From: Ptiloglossa arizonensis
Taxonomy: Eukaryota > Arthropoda > Insecta > Hymenoptera > Colletidae
Reading direction: 5' to 3'
NCBI RefSeq assembly: GCF_051014685.1
Contig: NC_135058.1
Coordinates: 6,238,811-6,302,810 of the forward strand
DNA length: 64,000 bases
Made by a program: the position numbers and the translations under genes. The notes under the pieces are model-generated. The model was not told where the DNA came from. It saw only the letters and a list, made by a program, of their open reading frames with translations, and searched no databases. Below, in pieces: positions 51,301-59,166 of the stretch. Position 1 is the first letter of the stretch. Each line of letters starts with the position of its first letter.

Positions 51301-51547
51301 TGTAAAGGTCGCCTTAAAGTGTTCGACGAGGGGACACTGAACGACCGACCACGATATCCAACGGACCCGGCGATAATAGTGACAATAAAAAAAAAAAAAG
51401 GGAACTCCACACCCTCCCCGAATCGAACGATTCGGACGATTCGCGAATTATGAAACGTACGACGATTCCGATCACACTCCACGAGAGAAATTTACTTACG
51501 TCCCAGCAATCCAGATAGGGACGAGTCCTTGGTGAGGACTCCTCCAT
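27176..51547 (-). CDS. SLC6 family sodium/chloride-dependent transporter, glycine transporter-like, ten coding exons
   Basis: Ten exons on the - strand join in frame to 716 residues: 51547-51500, 41535-41280, 38395-38237, 35803-35596, 35110-34939, 34089-33733, 32535-32326, 31600-31259, 30039-29808 and 27342-27176. The family moves a small amino acid into the cell with Na+ and Cl-. Twelve helices fit: TM1 has GNVWRFPY (62-69), TM6 is near 317-342, TM12 ends near 584. The extracellular loop after TM3 has C164/C173 for the usual disulfide and sequons at N186, N196 and N209. TM6 reads [20 protein letters not shown], closest to glycine transporters. S327 sits where GlyT2 has Ser and GlyT1 has Gly. 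YGSYVYP and IDWGPA also fit GlyT. An eight-Asp run (597-604) lies in an enlarged stretch after TM12. Substrate is inferred; a related orphan is possible. Confidence 0.9.
27343..29807 (-). other. Transporter intron 9
   Basis: Donor GTAATA, acceptor TGTGCTTCAG, phase 1. It contains the roughly 155-bp tandem array at 28555-29590. If this intron were retained, the frame would run on for about 25 codons to a stop at 29731, giving a different short tail. The remaining parts (27343-28550 and 29591-29807) show no exon. Confidence 0.8.
28555..29590. repeat. Tandem array, period about 155 bp, seven units
   Basis: GGGATTCCCCTCTAGTAACG or a variant recurs at 28597, 28750, 28906, 29061, 29216, 29373 and (as GGTATTTCC) 29557. 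Spacings are 153, 156, 155, 155, 157 and 184. Each unit also has CTTAAGAGAGTTACAA and GCCGATATCTCCGT. Similarity is highest in the first four and falls towards exon 9. The last units carry growing A-rich insertions. Confidence 0.95.
29808..30039 (-). CDS. Transporter coding exon 9 (tail with eight-Asp run)
   Basis: Residues 585-661 plus one base of the next Gly codon. It starts [12 protein letters not shown], runs into eight Asp (597-604) encoded by mixed GAC/GAT, then a basic stretch (KTKRSKGK). [15 protein letters not shown] follows, which aligns with the SPQPDWGP region after TM12 in glycine transporters. The roughly 40 residues between TM12 and this motif are longer than in vertebrate relatives. 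Acceptor TTCGTTCTTCGCAG, donor GTAATA. Confidence 0.85.
30118..30210. repeat. 17-bp minisatellite in transporter intron 8
   Basis: About five copies of TTTTTCTACGTTTTCAA with single-base variants. The last copy runs into the larger duplication at 30198. Confidence 0.9.
30198..30625. repeat. Tandem duplication, period about 203 bp
   Basis: Two copies beginning CTACGTTTTCGA(G/T)AACC at about 30198 and 30401. Both contain GGTTACAGCATTGGTAGAAT and ATATTTGCAGAGAAATTATG. Lies in intron 8 (30040-31258, phase 0, donor GTACGT). Confidence 0.9.
31259..31600 (-). CDS. Transporter coding exon 8 (TM10-TM12)
   Basis: Residues 471-584, starting [20 protein letters not shown]. It contains the TM10-TM11 loop with [11 protein letters not shown], then TM11 and [12 protein letters not shown] before TM12. 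Acceptor TATTTCCAG. The donor is read as GTACGT after GTC because only this phase keeps the next exon in frame. Reading through instead gives a stop three codons later. Confidence 0.9.
32080..32175. repeat. Diverged relative of the 155-bp unit
   Basis: This part of intron 7 (31601-32325) has CAATTTGTTTCGTTGATCG and CACACCGATATCGAAG, matching the TTTGCCTCGTTAATTGTCA and CACCGACATCGAAGCG part of the array at 28555-29590, in the same orientation. Confidence 0.55.
32326..32535 (-). CDS. Transporter coding exon 7 (TM8-TM9)
   Basis: Residues 401-470, 70 codons in phase 0 at both ends. TM8 contains [20 protein letters not shown], the Na+-binding region of the family. The acceptor AAAACATAG is poor in pyrimidines. 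The donor is GTAAGT. Confidence 0.92.
33000..33130. mobile_element. Mariner-type short element (MITE), copy 1
   Basis: About 130 bp with imperfect inverted ends. The left end reads TTAGATTGTTCGGAAAGTCA; the right end ends in ATCACTTTCTAAACAACCC. The interior shares ACGATTTTTTCAGAG and ATTCTCCATTTTGG with copies at 37527-37656 and 59738-59868. It is too short for a transposase, so it is read as an internally deleted, non-autonomous relative. Lies in transporter intron 6. Confidence 0.8.
33076..33732. repeat. Tandem array, period 131 bp, made of half a MITE plus a splice-donor flank
   Basis: CTCCATTTTGG starts at 33090, 33221, 33352, 33484 and 33615, spaced 131, 131, 132 and 131 bp. Each unit is the right half of the short element followed by about 75 bp of intron flank. 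The final flank abuts exon 6 and includes its true donor, GTGAGTGAA read on the - strand from 33732. The same donor motif is intact in upstream units at 33205, 33468 and 33599 and changed to GCGAGGGAA at 33336. Confidence 0.93.
33733..34089 (-). CDS. Transporter coding exon 6 (end of TM5 to TM7)
   Basis: Residues 282-400, 119 codons in phase 0, starting [16 protein letters not shown]. It contains TM6 with its unwound centre (SPAWGG), where substrate selectivity is set in this family, and the loop and TM7 with [16 protein letters not shown]. Ends IVYPD at the donor GTGAGT. Acceptor TTTTTTGTTTCGCAG. Confidence 0.95.
34090..34938 (-). other. Transporter intron 5
   Basis: Donor GTAAGT, acceptor TTTCGCAG, phase 0. 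AT-rich with no exon-like segment. A two-copy TTAGGTTAGG at about 34515 is too short to be telomeric. Confidence 0.85.
34939..35110 (-). CDS. Transporter coding exon 5 (TM4-TM5)
   Basis: Completes Asn224, then residues 225-281: [20 protein letters not shown] begins it and LFPYVVL ends it. TM4 runs from about 241 to 263. The conserved [13 protein letters not shown] precedes TM5. Acceptor GTTTGATTCAG, donor GTAAGT. Confidence 0.93.
35596..35803 (-). CDS. Transporter coding exon 4 (large extracellular loop)
   Basis: Residues 156-223 plus two bases. Begins [18 protein letters not shown], the family's LPW and Cys-pair region, and carries three N-glycosylation sequons (N186, N196, N209) and the EEYF that leads into TM4. 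The acceptor CTTTATCGACGCAG was chosen because it joins in frame with exon 3 and gives the normal distance from TM3 to LPW. Confidence 0.88.
35804..38236 (-). other. Transporter intron 3
   Basis: Donor GTGAGA, acceptor GACGCAG, phase 1. Besides the short mariner-type element at 37527-37656, no exon or long repeat was seen. Poly-T tract at 36482-36490. Confidence 0.8.
37527..37656. mobile_element. Mariner-type short element (MITE), copy 2
   Basis: Left end CGGTTGCTCGGGAAGTCATT, right end AAATGACTCCGAACGACCTA, with the ends inverted relative to each other. Interior ACACGATTTTTTCAGAGCG as in copy 1, same orientation. Flanked by TA-containing sequence on the left, as expected for mariner insertion. 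No coding capacity. Confidence 0.82.
38237..38395 (-). CDS. Transporter coding exon 3 (TM3)
   Basis: Completes Gly102, encodes residues 103-154 and the first base of Gly155. Starts [20 protein letters not shown] after the conserved SLG of exon 2. TM3 is [20 protein letters not shown] and onward, including the conserved Tyr pair. Acceptor TTCTCTCACCCTCAG, donor GTGAGA. Confidence 0.94.
38402..38501 (-). promoter_or_regulatory. Unusually long polypyrimidine tract before exon 3
   Basis: On the - strand about 90 bases of nearly pure C/T (GA-rich on the + strand at 38412-38501) run up to the acceptor at 38396. It merges a TTC microsatellite with CT repeats. A strong 3' splice site and possible binding platform for polypyrimidine-tract proteins is inferred. 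Confidence 0.7.
38502..41279 (-). other. Transporter intron 2, main body
   Basis: Donor GTAAGG at 41279. A CpG-rich segment at about 38540-39420 has open frames on both strands, but no exon with splice sites was recognised. The rest is AT-rich. Confidence 0.7.
41280..41535 (-). CDS. Transporter coding exon 2 (TM1-TM2)
   Basis: Residues 17-101 plus one base. Starts [20 protein letters not shown], a hydrophilic N-terminal stretch, then [20 protein letters not shown] and the signature [14 protein letters not shown] and the TM2 segment ending MELSL. This is the most conserved region of the family. The acceptor is GTCTCTTCAG. An alternative acceptor three bases on would drop Gln17. Confidence 0.95.
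41730..42305. repeat. Tandem triplication, period about 195 bp
   Basis: GTTGTCGAGC or GTTATCGAGC starts at 41737, 41932 and 42124. All three copies share GAGTCGATCGTTGAC, ATTGTGTTTTTTTAT and GATCTTACAGA. It begins about 195 bases from the acceptor of exon 2. Confidence 0.93.
45001..45640. repeat. Decayed tandem array, period about 205 bp
   Basis: TCGACATTGCACCGCT occurs at about 45017 and 45428, two periods apart. The middle unit is recognised by GAAATCCACGTTTCGAAA against ATAAAATCTACGTTTCGAAA and by the CTGTCCAAACACC and CAGTCCAAGCATC phrases. About three units. Confidence 0.6.
46421..46460 (+). repeat. Four copies of a 10-bp repeat
   Basis: TTCGATGCAT is repeated four times, the last ending in C. 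It explains the repeated FRCISMH-like open frame. Confidence 0.95.
48300..48790. repeat. Degenerate minisatellite, period about 50-60 bp
   Basis: Phrases of the form CTGATAAGTCGACACT, then TTTACGAAGGACGT, then ATACACGC recur about eight times (for example near 48474, 48519, 48555, 48617 and 48660), with much substitution. Both the period and the sequence are loose. Confidence 0.75.
51500..51547 (-). CDS. Transporter coding exon 1 (start codon)
   Basis: Sixteen codons, [16 protein letters not shown], ending at the donor GTAAGT at 51499. The start is supported by a strong context (A at -3, G at +4), by an in-frame TAG 10 codons upstream, and by phase 0, which fits exon 2. A second frame through the same bases is open for over 30 codons but cannot join exon 2 in frame. 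Confidence 0.75.
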
Positions 51548-51780
51548 CCTCCAAACTGGCACCGAACGTGTCTACGAAGTCAGTCGAGTCTTCTCCTCTT
51601 CATGCTCTGCGTACGTCTGATAGCTCGTACTGGCACATTTATTCTGGACCCACTAGTCCATCGTTAATTCAAAGCTCCCGTCGAACAGCGAGCCGCGCTG
51701 GCTTCCATTTCTTCGATTTTCCTGCGCGAATCCCTTTCTTTGATGTTCATTCTTCAAAGAGTCATCCGTCTGTCTGTACT
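51548..51780 (-). promoter_or_regulatory. 5'UTR with five upstream AUGs
   Basis: Between the acceptor at 51781 and the start codon lie five short upstream open frames: 51765-51754 (3 codons), 51750-51664 (28 codons), 51661-51653 (2 codons), 51638-51600 (12 codons) and 51603-51580 (7 codons). All stop before the main AUG. In well-studied mRNAs this lowers basal translation and can make it stress-responsive; that effect here is inferred. Confidence 0.6.
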
Positions 51781-51818
51781 CTGGAAAAAGAAAAAAAAAA
51801 GAAAAAAAGAAAAAAACG
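51781..51818 (-). promoter_or_regulatory. Strong 3' splice site upstream of the start exon
   Basis: Read on the - strand, about 35 bases of T with rare C end in TTTTTCCAG at 51781. This is a near-ideal polypyrimidine tract and acceptor. It implies that the start exon is 51780-51500 and that the transcript begins in at least one non-coding exon further right. Confidence 0.65.
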
Positions 51819-53667
51819 TGGAATCGAGCTTTCAGAATTCACCGTTTCAGCCGGCGACCTTAAAGCGCTCGCTGGTTCAAAATCTCGATCGCGCCACGAC
51901 AAAATGGAAACACGTTCTCATTCTCCGAATACAATTCTCCATTGAGATCTATTTTCACGGTCGCGAAACGCGATCGAAGTATATTACTCGTTCGGTCGAT
52001 AAACGCACCCGTTTCGATTTTTCAAATTCTTTATTATTTTTGTTTCTCTCGATCCCCGAGCTTCCCCCTGTGCGAACGTTCCACGAGAATTTCACTCGCC
52101 TCGAGTCGATTTCTTTCTCTATTGTTTTTATTTATTTATTTATTCTTTTTCTTTCACAATCCTCCCGGAGCGCAAGTTTCCGCGAGGACCGAGTCGAGCT
52201 ATTCGCCCCGATGGAACGTTCTGCGCTCGTTCACGAGACGGTCTCGCGCCGCGCAAACAATAACTATTCACGTCCTAATTGCTGTTATCAAGTTCGCACC
52301 AGATACATGGCCACGCAATAACGTAGTTACTCCTTCCAATGCTCGCCGCTTTGTAACTGACAGTCCGGGTCACGCCGTATTTCTAGCCCCCGCCCGCCAT
52401 TTCCACCGTTCCGTTTCCTCCGCGTTGATTTCGGAACTCGGCCGATATCGAGACAGATCTCGCGGAAACGGTCCTCGCGTTCCGGTACGAAGAGATCCAC
52501 GTTGAATCGACACCGTGGAAACCCACCTCTCGTTAACGATTTCACCGCGTGAAAAATCCCCGATCGTTGCCCCCTTCCTCGAGAACCTACGACGAAATTA
52601 CGCGGACGAGATCGAAAGTGAATTGGCGGCTGACCGTTGGAAGTCACGGTGTCGAATCGTACGGTAAAGAAAGAAGAGAAACAACCGCCAACAAATTGAA
52701 TTTCCTGGATGGAACGAGCGCGAAAACGTGAAAAACGAAAACCTCCGATCGCTCCCGATGGTGAACCGAGCGAGACTCGGCGAGTAACAACGAAATACGC
52801 GTTCCAGCAGCGACACGGAACGTTCCACTCGCCGAAACGCGACTACCGAAATATATTTTCTCGAGAAAGGGTGAAACTTGCATTCGTGGAGAGGGTGGTG
52901 GGGAGAAGAGGGGGAGGGGCACCGTGACGCGATTCGCGTCGAGCGAACGCGATCGTCGACGCGGAAAAGAACGACGCTGTTAGGATTAATCGAAGCCACG
53001 GATAAAGATCTTCCTACGTGGACTCCGTGGGGGTAGTAAGGACGGGGTGGTAGACGAGGGGGCGAGGCTGCAAGAGGATCCCCCGATTAATCGAACGAAG
53101 TCGTGGTAACGAGCGATCTCGTTCGTTGGGAACATCGAACGACGACGAAACGGTTAACGTTAACCGTCAGCTGTTGACCTTGTTCGCGGCAGGCTTTCGT
53201 CTTTAACCTTTCCGTCCCGGAGAGCTTGTGTGCGGTTGAAGTGCGCCCTCGCTGCGCGAAATTTTATATCTCGTTATTTTTAATCGCCACCCCGCGCGAA
53301 CCTGTCGCGTTTCTCGCGCGAGAAGAATCGTACCGTTGGAAATTTCTTTTTCCACGAAAGAAGAGAGAACCTCGAACCCTCCCTCGTCCACCTTATTGTC
53401 GTCCGGAACGGTTTCTCGCGGTGAAACCTGGCGAACTTGGTCGTGAGCGAGAAACTTGTACGCGAAAATTGATCGACGCGTTCGTGTTCCAAAACCGATT
53501 GAATAGTTCACGGCTGGATGAAATTTCTATTCACCGAGTATTCCGCAGGTTTCAATTTATGCACCCTCCGGTCGCAGGGTGGGCGCAAACGTAACGTCAA
53601 CGCGTTTAATTCTCCCCTGCTGCGACGTCACTACGGTCACGCTTAAATGTCACCCGGCTGATCGTAG

Positions 53668-53740
53668 CGGTAGTGGTGCTGGTGGCGGTGGTGGTGGTGG
53701 TGGTGGTGGCGATGGTGGCGGTAGTGGTGGTGGTGGTTCA
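53668..53740. repeat. (GGT)n-rich microsatellite
   Basis: Imperfect GGTGGT/GGC repeats of about 70 bases in the CpG-rich block. On the + strand they give the Gly-rich open frame and could form G-quadruplex-like structures. Confidence 0.9.
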
Positions 53741-54648
53741 CTGGTCGCTCGGCGCGTACCTAACCCTTCACGGTCTTACGTAAACCCGAGCACCGATCGT
53801 GCGTTCCTGTTCCCTCGCGAAATCCGTGTCGGTCGAACCTGCAGTACCCGAACTCGACGCCACCGACTGGTTGGCGATCACCGCGATGCCAACGGGAATA
53901 AACAAAACAATACGAAGAGGTGGGGAGAGAGAGAGAGTGGGGAGAGAAAAATCCTTTCGAATCTCGGTGGAAAATCGGTGAAATTGAAACACCCTCCTCC
54001 CTCAGTTCCCGATACGGAATCCACGTTAACGAGACCGAGAGAAATATCGCGCGAAAGGGAACACCGCGAACTCGGTTATCTCGCGCGAACGATACCACCA
54101 CCGAGGTGCGAAAACGGAGCAGCTGTCGAACCCCCGTCAGAGGCCTGGGGGGGTTGGAATTACCACCCGTGGCGAAGAACACCACCCCCTCACGGTACGA
54201 GGTCCGTGAATCACGAAATTTCTCGTTCGCCGGCACCGTTCGGCCATTACGTAATCTCGAGTACGTCGTTCACCAACCCGCGGCAACGTACCCGTTACGA
54301 ATACAGCTGACGATCACAGAACACGGTGAACGGTCGACGTCTCGGTCACACGCACCTGATTTTTTACGCCTGGTGAGGAAATCCGTGATCGCGTCGTCGC
54401 GGGTAATTCGGCAGGGCCGATGGTCGATCAGCTGTGACCGGTAGCGTTGCCTGCGCTGCCATTGGAGAACTAACGCGTAGCCAAGGTCGGCCAGGGGGTG
54501 TATAGGACACACGCACTGTCACTGATTTTTCAGGGTCACGCTGGAACCAGCAGGAAACCCGTGGCGGCAGTACGCACGACGTAGGTCCGTCGCGAGCGCA
54601 CGTACAACGCGAACAACGCGAGGAATCCGCTCGCTCGTGTCCCGGACG

Positions 54649-54649
54649 C

Positions 54650-54694
<45 letters not shown>

Positions 54695-54720
54695 TTGTCG
54701 TCCTCGTCGTGGTCGTGGTC
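54649..54720. repeat. (CTCGTC)n hexanucleotide repeat
   Basis: CGTCCT/CTCGTC repeated about ten times, giving alternating Leu-Val or Arg-Gly open frames on the two strands. Not coding as far as can be seen. Confidence 0.92.
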
Positions 54721-55397
54721 GGCTCGACGCGACGCGAGACCGCGAGTGCCCGCGAACCGGCGCGAAGAGAAACGGCGAGCAGCGAAGCGTACGAGACGAG
54801 CCGAGGCGGACGGACCGACAGACAGTGGAAGCGGTCCGTGCCCGGGCAGCCAGCCAGCCTGCCTGCTTATGGGAGAGCTTTTCTACTTGCAGCACCCCCA
54901 GTCGACCCTGTCGAGCCTCGAACTCGACGGATCGATCGATATTACTGCTCCTGCGAGCTGCGTCCTACCCTAAAACCCTGTGTGTGCCACCGTAGGGCTG
55001 CTCTTTACCCGTACGCGAACCTATACAGGGTGTTTCCGGTTCGGACGCGCTCGACCACGGGCCCGCGACCCCGTACCAAGGCCCAGAGATCATTCGAGAA
55101 ACTCGACCGTTCACGAGTTTCGAAATTACCCGGGTTTTCAGCCGCGCACTGTCCTCGCGAAACTGTTGCTCGCGAGGGGAGAAACAGGCACGGAGATTCT
55201 TACGCGGATATTCCAAGGAATGGATTTTTTTACCCGGATGGAAGTTAATGGAAATTTCTGTGACTTTTGTTCTCTTTTTTTCTCGCGTCGAGAACAACGA
55301 GTAAATAGCGCGATGTATTTTCGACGCGAAGGGATCGCGAACCTTTGTTAACCCTCGGCCGGTGCGGTGTCGGTGTCGCGATACAGGCAGTGCGGTG

Positions 55398-56051
55398 GGG
55401 TCACTGTGACCCTATTATTAAAAATGATACGTTGCACGGAAAATTATTCGTGGACGTCTTTCGCGTTTAACGAAACGTGCAACGTTCAACGAGTGCGAGG
55501 ATTTTCGAGCATTTTCTTTCGAACATGACTTTGTGTTTTGGTTTTTTGCAACTCGCTCGTGATTTGGGATATTTGGATGATTTTAGGTATCGTTCAGTGC
55601 GTTTTGTTCGATATTTTATACAGAGGGCTTAGTATCTCACGAGAGAATCCGATAGGTATTATCGTTGAAGTCTGGAATAATTTGTATGTTCTATTTTTTC
55701 TAAAAAATACCGAGCAACAACGTCCTTCGATTTATCCTTGGACACTTTCGTTCTTCGCGAGGCTATTTTAATTACGTAAGAGCTATTAAAAATTGTAAAT
55801 AATAATACACCTGTATAGTACGAGAAATTTTATAATACCCAGGGTGCTGCAACCTAATTGGTGTTTTGGGGTCACTGCGACCATGCGAGGAACTTCGGAG
55901 CACTTTACGGTCCAACGAATACACCTAGACTGTCACTTTCTCGTAACGCTACTCGGTTAAACTATTTTACGGTTACGCGATGTGCGAAGAATAAATTTTT
56001 AGATACAGTCTCGCGTTGGCGATTAGGTCTACGTGTGGGGTCACTATGACC
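55398..56051. promoter_or_regulatory. Three GGTCA-N3-TGACC-like palindromes
   Basis: GGTCACTGTGACC at 55399-55411, GGTCACTGCGACC at 55870-55882 (one mismatch) and GGTCACTATGACC at 56039-56051. The spacing-3 inverted half-site is the consensus class bound by oestrogen-type and related nuclear receptors. Each is preceded by a GTG(T)GGG-like phrase. They may be receptor sites upstream of the transporter or the cores of a short dispersed repeat. Confidence 0.5.
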
Positions 56052-56488
56052 CTACTACACCAACCGAGGGTTACCGCAGGGTATTTTAAAATTAGAAGTA
56101 CAAATATAAATCTAACAAGTTCGTTCGACTCGCGAAAAGGAAGAAATATGTTTTCGTAAACGGTAAATTCACGAAGTAATAATTTTTTAGATACTAGAGC
56201 CTTTTGGTATGCCAAGAACTAACAGGTGGCTTTGAAACTGAAACGTGTCCTCTTTCGAATTAATTTTTTCCACACTCTCGGTGGGACTGAGATTTCCAAA
56301 CGATGGTGAATTTATATTTTTTATTAATTCGATTCTAGTTTCTTGAGTAAAATTAATAGACGAAAAGAGGAATATACCAGATTGGGTTTCTTAAATAATC
56401 AATACGAGGTGTATTTACGATTAGTTACAGAAAAGAGCGTCGATGTGACTAGATTAAAAAGTAGTAAAATTAACGATGAAATAGACAT

Positions 56489-56614
56489 TTTAATAGACGA
56501 TGCAAATTTTGTGTCGTTTACTCGGTTAGTTATAGTATAATATACATTTTTAAATGTATAATATACATTTTAATAGACGTTGCAAATTTTGTGTCGTTTA
56601 TTCGGTTAGTTTAA
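56489..56614 (+). repeat. Tandem duplication, period about 81 bp, around a palindrome
   Basis: TTTTAATAGACGATGCAAAT at about 56489 recurs as TTTTAATAGACGTTGCAAAT at about 56570, each followed by TTTGTGTCGTTTA. Between them lies a near-perfect palindrome, ATACATTTTTAAATGTAT. Confidence 0.88.
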
Positions 56615-59078
56615 CGCGCGATACTCGTTCTTTTAACGATTCTCGAGTTTGTCTCCATGTCCGGAATTGTTATTTCCGTGTTGGTAAATATATCGCGAGT
56701 CAGTGCATCTTTTTCTACCCCGATGACTTCTCGCTTCCTTATTACCTTTCGATTATTCCTCGTACTCTCTTCGCCCATTCTGCCCTTCCCCTTATTAGCA
56801 GTCGATAAGTTTTACGTATACTATCTCGCTGCTCCGTTTCTCCATCTCGTTTCAAGTTCATTTGATTTCGTTTCCCTTCTTCGTTGGCCTCACCGCGACA
56901 ATTTTCCACGAGTGCGGAACGATTCCAGGAACTGGAACGGCACGAAACCGCTCTCCGAGCTGGAATAATGACAATTTTTAAAGGGAAAGGAAAAAAAAAA
57001 CGTCTATCCCCTCGTGACACAATAATGTCAAAATGGAAACACGAAACAACGTGTGAAGAAATATTCGAAAAACGTAACGCCGAGACTCGCGGTGCTCCAA
57101 TTTTCTGAAATGTCCCACGGAACGTCTTCCGTGATATTAATTTCCTTGTAGAACCGAACGTACCGATTTTTATGCGCAAAAACCTACACAGGAACTACGA
57201 GGAGAATCTACGAAGAAAATACAATTCCATCTAGAATTGAAAAAGGAACACGTTGCGACTGAGAAAGAAATTGATTTCGCGAAAAGAGAATCGCGTCGTT
57301 AGGTCCCTCGACTTGTTCCCTCGAGATACAAATTCTCTTTGTTTCCATCGAACGACGAACGAATAACCACGATCGATTTCCAAAACTCGGCCCCACTTTC
57401 TTCCGTTCGATTGACTATTCCCTGTCCACGATTTCCTCTCCGTCGATCAAAAAACCATTGCTTCGTTTCTCCGTTACTTATGTCACCCTTCGTGCACACG
57501 CAAGCTCTTTCCATATATATATGTATGTAAGCCCCCTACACCCCCGCGTCGCTTCTTGCGCGTTCCCTTCATATTTTACGTCCACGTCCACCGACTTATC
57601 TATCCTTTCATCGATCAACCGCTCTCCTCCGGTGTCTCCCACACTATTTTCTTTCTCTCTCAGTCTCTCTCTCGGTTCATTACAACGGTACAGCGTAATG
57701 GAGCCATGGTGACGCAGGAACAAAATTTTTCATTCCACGCAGCCGGAGCGGTCGGTAGCGTTTCGCGTAAAGCGATGACGTAGACGTCGATACGCATGAA
57801 CTGTACACAGGAATGTTGACTCTCGTACGCGGAAATGGTATTGAAAAAAAAAGAAGAAAAAATAGGAAATTCGTTATTGAAATATTCCCGGAACACGACG
57901 GAACTTCCCACGGAACGTGCGAAAATGTTCCCGGTAAAATTCACCGTTCGTGACAAAAGTGGATTGTTTTAATCGGTCGCGAAAGGTGGCCTGTACGGTT
58001 TACCGTGAAATTCGTATTGCCCGTTTCGAACGGGAAACCATCGCCACGGAGACACGTTGTTACGGAATTTTGCGCGAAACTTGCCCGGTGAATTATGCAC
58101 CTATATCGTAACACGTACGGTATTATGTACAAGCAGTTTCGAGGCTTCGATCCGTAACCGCGTGCTTCAAATTCTATACGATGATCGATTCGCTCTTTAT
58201 ATGGAAAATTATTCAAGCACTGTCAAATTACCAAAAGTAATTTCCATGGCCTAGATAACACACGCCGTTACCCGAACGACGTGAATGGTAACAGTCACGC
58301 GAGTGTTATTGTGGGACGAGCAAGAATCCACGGTTCTTGCGCCAGTATTGTGCAAGGGAATCGCATTGTTTCGTAGTCGATGTCATCCGACATTGTACGT
58401 CAAGCCGGTGTTCTTCTGTTTCGCGCGACGTTCAACGATGAAAGATATCTCTACGTCGCGTTCGCAAATATATTATCGCGCGTGACGATAACGCGTCTAA
58501 CTAGATTCCCGCGTTTCGTACACGGATGCGATTCCAACGATCACGGTTGAAAGTTTCTCCAACGAGCAACTCGATTCGAACCTTACAGAGCGGCTCACCG
58601 ATCCACGCTTATGTGGGACCGTATCGGATCACGAAACAGAAATATTCGAGTCTTCAAGTCGTTTCACCCGCGTACTTTAACTCACGACTCGCGAATGCAA
58701 ATGTTAAGATGACGGTAATTTAATTTCGTTGGAATGAATGCAACAATGATCCTAAGAGTACCAGATGTCAGTTTTAAGGACTGTCTTTGTGTTGGCGCAG
58801 AAGGATCAACAGTTTGGCTGTTTTCCTTTCGGTTTTTCTTTCTAGTTCAGTTCCAAGTCGAGAGTCACGAAGACCACACGACACTCGTTGTTCGCATCAA
58901 GGCATATCACTGTACACTTGTTTCTTCGGACTTTGTATTCTCGTGTGTATAAAAACTATACTACTGCATACGCGAGATCCATGTATATCACAATAAACTA
59001 CATATTATAATCTGAACTTTACAACAGATTTATTTCCATCAGTTACCAAACGTTACATGATCGCCAAAAGTTACTATT

Positions 59079-59166
59079 TAGCGAACGTCTCTGTAAAGAG
59101 TTACCGTTGTAACGAAAGTCTCCGTAGAGAGTTAACATTTATCGAATATCTCTATAGAGAATACAC
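59079..59166 (+). repeat. Three short hairpin-like repeats
   Basis: TCTCTGTAAAGAG, TCTCCGTAGAGAG and TCTCTATAGAGA follow each other about 38 bases apart, each a small inverted repeat, with GTTA-rich spacers. Confidence 0.6.

Larger units (their letters stand above)
41536..51499 (-). other. Transporter intron 1, about 10 kb
   Basis: Donor GTAAGT directly after codon 16, acceptor CTCTTCAG, phase 0. It holds three separate repeat arrays (41730-42305, 45001-45640 and 48300-48790). The other stretches, 42306-45000, 45641-48299 and 48791-51499, show no exon or RNA gene. There is a 10-bp tandem repeat at 46421-46460. Confidence 0.8.
51900..55390 (-). promoter_or_regulatory. CpG-rich block, putative promoter region of the transporter
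   Basis: About 3.5 kb of CpG-dense sequence, the largest in the window, lies upstream of the transporter start exon. Very many open frames on both strands reflect low stop density; none has a recognisable domain. A donor-like ATCAG/GTGCGTGTG on the - strand near 54353 is one candidate end of a 5' non-coding exon. Promoters of neural and developmental genes in insects often lie in such blocks. Without transcript data the start site cannot be placed. Confidence 0.45.

Noticed and set aside
53579..54444. Open frames up to 243 codons in the CpG-rich block, including a Gly-rich one.
   Set aside because: Several overlapping frames are open on both strands, as expected from low stop density. The Gly run is a GGT microsatellite, and there is no domain or splice support.
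54637..55248. 203-codon open frame beginning with a Leu/Val repeat that could look like a signal peptide.
   Set aside because: The hydrophobic start is a (CTCGTC)n microsatellite. The rest is Arg- and Thr-rich without a recognisable domain.
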